Assembly: GCA_944322375.1 (NCBI GenBank)
Contig: CALUOX010000018.1
Location: 1-36,521 of the forward strand
Origin: an uncultured Alistipes sp.
GTDB taxonomy: Bacteria; Bacteroidota; Bacteroidia; Bacteroidales; Rikenellaceae
Direction of reading: 5' to 3'
DNA: 36,521 bases
Shown: piece by piece, positions 33,707 to 36,521 of the stretch
How the letters are laid out: each line of letters starts with the position of its first letter
Numbering within the stretch: the stretch's first letter is position 1
Translations under genes and position numbers: made by a program
Notes under the pieces: model-generated
Told to the model about the DNA's origin: nothing
Databases searched by the model: none
What the model saw: the letters and a program-made list of their open reading frames with translations, nothing else

Positions 33707-33842
33707 ATCCGTTTAGTACCATTCGTTTGGACCCATTTGTTTGGCACATCCGCCAGGGGCATCTATTTGGTGCATCTGTTTGTCATATTCGTCTGGCTCA
33801 TCCGTCTGGCTCCAACTGTTTAGCACTGTCCGTTTGGTGCCC
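33707..33842. repeat. Array of ten degenerate 13-mer repeats
   Basis: Ten units of 13-15 nt, consensus about ATCCGTTTGGCNC: starts at 33707, 33721, 33735, 33748, 33761, 33774, 33787, 33800, 33814 and 33828. Five central units in a row are exactly 13 nt. A further related string occurs near 33855. The 13-nt period breaks any reading frame, so it is not coding. It lies between the ispE stop and the terminator at 34035. Confidence 0.7.
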
Positions 33843-34034
33843 TCCGCGAGTCGGCATCTCCGTTTGCCGGCGAGGTTTCTCTCCGGCATTGGACAGCGGG
33901 CCTCCGCTCCTTGGAAGGACGCCTTATCTCCGGATAAATCTGTCGCGGTAAAAAAGTATAAAAGTCTGCTGCGGATCTGAAGGCCTTCACGAGGCGAAAT
34001 GCCTTGTCATGGTAAAACCGCGTCTGTCATAACG

Positions 34035-34068
34035 AACCGGACCCCGTCATCGACGAGGTCCGGTTTTT
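34035..34068 (+). terminator. Rho-independent terminator downstream of ispE
   Basis: AACCGGACC (34035-34043) and GGTCCGGTT (34057-34065) form a 9-bp stem, extended inside by CGTC/GACG, followed by T (34064-34068). It faces the plus strand, 360 nt after the ispE stop. Confidence 0.8.
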
Positions 34069-34117
34069 CCTTGAGACAGGGCGTTCCGACTTTCCCCCCC
34101 CCTCCTGATCGGGATTA

Positions 34118-34573
34118 CTACTGTGCCGTGTTCCCGGCGTGAACCGGAATCTTTGCGATCCGGCGTTCGTGACGGCCGCCCTCGAACTGGGTGGACAGAT
34201 AGGTCTCGATAAACTTTACCGCCTCGTCGTTGGTGATGAAACGTGCCGGCAGAACGATCACGTTGGCATTGTTGTGTTTCTTGATCAGTTCGGCGATTTC
34301 GTTGCACCATACCAGTCCGGCCCGAATACCCTGATGTTTGTTGAGTGTGATGGCCATGCCTTCGCCCGAGCCGCAAATCCCGATACCGCGTTCCAGCTCT
34401 CCCTTCTCGATCGCTTCGGCCAGCGGATGTGCAAAGTCGGCATAATCGACCGCTTCGGGTGAGTCGGTGCCGAAATCGTACACATCGAACCCCTGGGCGT
34501 TCAGGTAGCCGATCAGAAACTCTTTCATTTCATATCCCGCATGGTCGCTTGCGATGCCTATTTTTTTCTCCAT
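34118..34573 (-). CDS. rpiB: Ribose 5-phosphate isomerase B
   Basis: 151 residues. Seen: KIGIASDHAGYEMKEFL (4-20), YDFGTDSPEAVDYADFA, and the active-site loop GIGICGSGEGMAITLNK with Cys67, followed by ANVIVLPARFI. This is the RpiB/LacAB isomerase pattern. It interconverts ribose 5-phosphate and ribulose 5-phosphate in the pentose phosphate pathway. ATG 34573 gives the normal family start; the open frame before it is the promoter region. It is divergent from the DUF454 gene. Confidence 0.96.
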   Translation of the reverse strand: MEKKIGIASDHAGYEMKEFLIGYLNAQGFDVYDFGTDSPEAVDYADFAHPLAEAIEKGELERGIGICGSGEGMAITLNKHQGIRAGLVWCNEIAELIKKHNNANVIVLPARFITNDEAVKFIETYLSTQFEGGRHERRIAKIPVHAGNTAQ

Positions 34574-34611
34574 AGGACAAAATAGTTTTCGTTTTGGTAT
34601 GTTTTTCCCTG

Positions 34612-34619
34612 CAAATATA
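34612..34619 (-). promoter_or_regulatory. -7 promoter element for rpiB
   Basis: The minus strand reads TATATTTG (TAnnTTTG), 38 nt before the ATG at 34573. It is divergent from the DUF454 promoter 21 bp away. Confidence 0.6.
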
Positions 34620-34640
34620 GGAAACAAATCGTTAAAGAGC

Positions 34641-34648
34641 TACTTTTG
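34641..34648 (+). promoter_or_regulatory. -7 promoter element directly before DUF454 gene
   Basis: TACTTTTG (TAnnTTTG), followed by 4 nt and the GTG at 34653. Same spacing as at the HD and GSCFA genes; predicts a leaderless mRNA. Confidence 0.55.
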
Positions 34649-34652
34649 CGAC

Positions 34653-35021
34653 GTGAAAACGTGTTGTCTGCTATTGGGGTGGTGTGCCATCGCATTGGCC
34701 ATTGCGGGAATTTTTCTTCCGCTGTTGCCGACGACGCCCTTTCTGCTTGTTGCAGCATGGGCCTTCTACCGTTCGTCGCCGCAGAACTACCGTCGATTGA
34801 TGCAGCATCCGCAACTCGGTCCCTATATCCGCAACTTCCGGGAACATCGCGCCATCCCGCTGCATGCGAAACTCTGGTCGGTCGGTTTGATCTGGGCGAC
34901 GATTCTCTATTGCGTGTTTCGGGTGGTTGATGACTGGTGGCGGGCGCAGTCGGGACTGTTGCTACTGGCTGCGGCGCTTACATGGCATATTCTCTCCTTC
35001 GCAACCCTGCGGCGGCGCTGA
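34653..35021 (+). CDS. DUF454 (YbaN) family inner-membrane protein
   Basis: 122 residues from GTG 34653. Seen: a first helix CCLLLGWCAIALAIAGIFLPLLPTTPFLLVAAWAFYRSSPQNYRRLMQHPQLGPYI, the conserved DUF454 core (LPLLPTTPFLLLAAxxF...SSP), then IRNFREHRAIPLHAKLW and two more helices. Function unknown; it is a small membrane protein found in many bacteria. GTG is chosen because the frame upstream (to 34554) crosses the divergent promoter region, and because the -7 element lies just 4 nt before this GTG. Confidence 0.85.
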   Translation: MKTCCLLLGWCAIALAIAGIFLPLLPTTPFLLVAAWAFYRSSPQNYRRLMQHPQLGPYIRNFREHRAIPLHAKLWSVGLIWATILYCVFRVVDDWWRAQSGLLLLAAALTWHILSFATLRRR

Positions 35022-35224
35022 GCGACAAGTCTCGATGATGTTCGGACCGGCCGTCTTGCCCTCACGCATTGCCTCCTTCGCCGGAGCCTTCTCTCTCCGT
35101 TTCGACCGTCCAACGGCTCCTTTCCGGCCCTTTCACCGGAAGATTCTTAATTCCTCCGGCCCCTCCAGCCCCTCTGTCGGCTGTCGGTTCAATTGCATGC
35201 AATCCGGACCGATCGGTCCGGTGC
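35022..35224. other. Intergenic pyrimidine-rich stretch
   Basis: About 200 bp between the DUF454 stop and the minus-strand terminator. It is rich in CCTTC, CTCTC and CCGG strings on the plus strand. No gene recognised. Confidence 0.5.
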
Positions 35225-35262
35225 AAAAAAACGGACAGAGATACTTTTGGTATCTCCGCCCG
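35225..35262 (-). terminator. Rho-independent terminator after small membrane protein gene
   Basis: On the minus strand, CGGGCGGAGATACC (35262-35249) pairs with GTATCTCTGTCCG (35244-35232) around an AAAA loop, followed by seven T (35231-35225). It lies 57 nt after the stop at 35319. Confidence 0.9.
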
Positions 35263-35318
35263 TATGAATTCGGCATGAGCCGCCTGTTGTCCTGGGCCGT
35301 CTGTCGCCTTGCTGTCTC

Positions 35319-35633
35319 TCAAAGATAGCGCTCCGCCACACTGATCAGAAACCCGAAAAAGAGCGCGTTGAACAGGATCACCGGAATCGCCTTTCGCTCC
35401 TTGCCCGTGAAGGTGAAGAGCAGCGGTACCAGCAGCATCAGTGTGACACCCATCCCCTGCGCCCACCAGGGAAGGTAGGGCAGCCGTACATGGAAAACGA
35501 GGATGCCGCTGAACAGATAGAGAAAGAAGGCCGAAAAGACCGCCCGGGCCGACTGCCCCTGAAAGAGCATCGGAACGATTACCACGACGCCGGCAACGGC
35601 TCCCGTAACGGCCGAAAGCGTAAAGTGATCCAT
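35319..35633 (-). CDS. Small hypothetical membrane protein
   Basis: 104 residues, nearly all hydrophobic: helices at about 5-24, 31-48, 58-76 and 84-101, with a charged turn FTGKERKAIPV between the last two. No known family is recognised; it resembles small four-helix inner-membrane proteins. It starts 12 bp after the typA stop, so it is the second gene of that unit, and a strong terminator follows. The gene is real judging by spacing and composition, but the function is unknown. Confidence 0.72.
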   Translation of the reverse strand: MDHFTLSAVTGAVAGVVVIVPMLFQGQSARAVFSAFFLYLFSGILVFHVRLPYLPWWAQGMGVTLMLLVPLLFTFTGKERKAIPVILFNALFFGFLISVAERYL

Positions 35634-35645
35634 TCTCTCCGGATG

Positions 35646-36521
35646 CTATTTTGCAGCACGTTTGCGGTCCACCTCGTGCAGCAGGATCTTGCGCAGACGC
35701 ATTGCGTGGGGTGTAACCTCGACGTATTCATCCTCCTTGATGTATTCCAGCGCCTCTTCCAGCGTGAAGATCTTCGGCGGTACGATCACCGCCTTGTCGT
35801 CCGACCCCGAGGCCCGCATGTTGGTCAGCTGTTTGGCTTTGGTGACGTTGATCGTGATGTCGCCCGCGCGGTTGCTTTCGCCCACGACCTGTCCCTCATA
35901 GACCTGATCCATCGGCGAGATGAAGAATCGTCCGCGATCCTGCAGCTTGTCGATCGAGTAGGCGTAGGCCGTACCGGTCTCCGATGCGATCAGCGAGCCG
36001 TTGGTACGCATCTCGATGTCGCCCATCCAGGGCTCGAAATCCTTCAGCCGGTGAGTCATGATCGCTTCTCCGGCCGTTGCCGTGAGCATGTTCGAACGCA
36101 GGCCGATGATGCCTCGTGACGGAATGGTAAACTCCAGACGGGTGCGGCCGTTGTTCGACTCCATGTTCGTGAGCGTACCCTTGCGCTTGGTCGTCAGTTC
36201 GATCACCGTCCCGGCATGTTCGTCGGGACAATCGACCGTCAGCTCCTCCACCGGTTCGCACTTCACGCCGTCGATCTCCTTGATGATCACCTTCGGCTGT
36301 CCGACCTGCAGTTCGTAGCCTTCACGCCGCATCGTCTCGATGAGTACCGACAGATGCAGCACACCACGGCCATAGACGATGAACGAATCGGCATTCTGTC
36401 CCGGTTCCACACGCAGTGCAAGGTTCTTCTCCAGTTCGCGGTCGAGACGCTCCTTGATGTGGCGCGAGGTGACGTATTTGCCGTCCTTGCCGAAGAAGGG
36501 CGAGTTGTTGATCGTGAAGAG
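35646..36521 (-). CDS. typA: GTP-binding protein TypA/BipA, C-terminal part (runs off window end)
   Basis: 292 codons to the window edge; the start codon and G domain are outside. Seen: [73 protein letters not shown] (EF-G domain III/V-like), [25 protein letters not shown], and the TypA-specific C-terminal domain ending [37 protein letters not shown]. TypA is a ribosome-associated translational GTPase linked to ribosome assembly and stress. The C-terminal VTP...LRKxxL pattern separates it from LepA and EF-G. The small membrane protein gene follows 12 bp downstream. Confidence 0.96.
   Translation of the reverse strand, partial: LFTINNSPFFGKDGKYVTSRHIKERLDRELEKNLALRVEPGQNADSFIVYGRGVLHLSVLIETMRREGYELQVGQPKVIIKEIDGVKCEPVEELTVDCPDEHAGTVIELTTKRKGTLTNMESNNGRTRLEFTIPSRGIIGLRSNMLTATAGEAIMTHRLKDFEPWMGDIEMRTNGSLIASETGTAYAYSIDKLQDRGRFFISPMDQVYEGQVVGESNRAGDITINVTKAKQLTNMRASGSDDKAVIVPPKIFTLEEALEYIKEDEYVEVTPHAMRLRKILLHEVDRKRAAK

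Noticed and set aside
33707-33842. CRISPR array
   Set aside because: Repeats are 13 nt, degenerate and directly adjacent with no spacers, and there are no cas genes.
33676-33980. Small protein downstream of ispE (91 or 79 codons)
   Set aside because: The frame is the translation of the 13-mer array, whose period is not a multiple of three; no domain or promoter supports it.

Overview
The window looks like a chromosomal stretch from a Bacteroidota gut bacterium, most likely Alistipes or a close Rikenellaceae relative. This is inferred from four things. Coding regions are GC-rich. Promoters of the Bacteroidota type (-7 element TAnnTTTG, sometimes with a TTG/TTTG about 19-20 nt upstream) lie before many genes. 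Clear Shine-Dalgarno sequences are scarce. Several families are typical of the phylum: DUF2851, GSCFA, a PG0541-like partner of an RND pump, a 1097-residue SecA, and DUF4886. I see no rRNA, tRNA, insertion sequence, prophage or CRISPR array. The region is mainly core genome.

Layout. 1-771 (-): start of a glycogen branching enzyme, cut by the window edge. 1148-4049 (+): POT peptide transporter and two tandem DUF805 membrane proteins. 4143-4985 (+): an 85-bp tandem repeat that ends in a promoter, then an HD-domain hydrolase. 5416-12179 (+): TetR regulator, TolC-like outer membrane protein, lipoprotein adaptor, RND pump and PG0541-like protein, a five-gene efflux operon closed by a 17-bp perfect hairpin. 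12465-14372: uracil-DNA glycosylase (-) divergent from an intact alkaline phosphatase (+). 14594-17122 (-): M23 peptidase lipoprotein, ispD, PH-domain membrane protein. 17412-19073 (+): DUF4886 lipoprotein. 19511-21881 (+): lpxK, purine nucleoside phosphorylase, ssb. 22186-24398 (-): dCMP deaminase, short-chain dehydrogenase, small lipoprotein. 24707-32776 (-): a long run read as GSCFA protein, degenerate alkaline phosphatase-like protein, SufE, MIP18/SufT-like protein, DUF2851 protein, then secA with its own promoter. 32857-33675 (+): ispE, followed by an array of degenerate 13-mers and a terminator. 34118-35021: rpiB (-) divergent from a DUF454 protein (+). 35319-36521 (-): typA/bipA, cut by the window edge, and a small membrane protein.

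How the genes work together. Envelope functions dominate: lipid A kinase LpxK, SecA, M23 peptidase, multidrug efflux, peptide uptake and several lipoproteins. Housekeeping functions include isoprenoid synthesis (ispD, ispE), nucleotide salvage and repair (PNP, dCMP deaminase, Ung, Ssb) and Fe-S cluster assembly (SufE, MIP18-like).

No obvious new defence or mobile system was found. The most interesting signals are these. (1) Three or four unrelated genes have a -7 element exactly 4 nt before the start codon, which predicts leaderless mRNAs. (2) Several spacers are built from locus-specific degenerate short tandem repeats: 85-mer, 13-mer, 19-mer and 7-mer. (3) One alkaline phosphatase-superfamily protein has lost most of its metal ligands. 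(4) The M23 peptidase and the POT transporter each have a substitution in a signature motif. (5) A perfect inverted repeat, a candidate operator, lies just upstream of the TetR gene.
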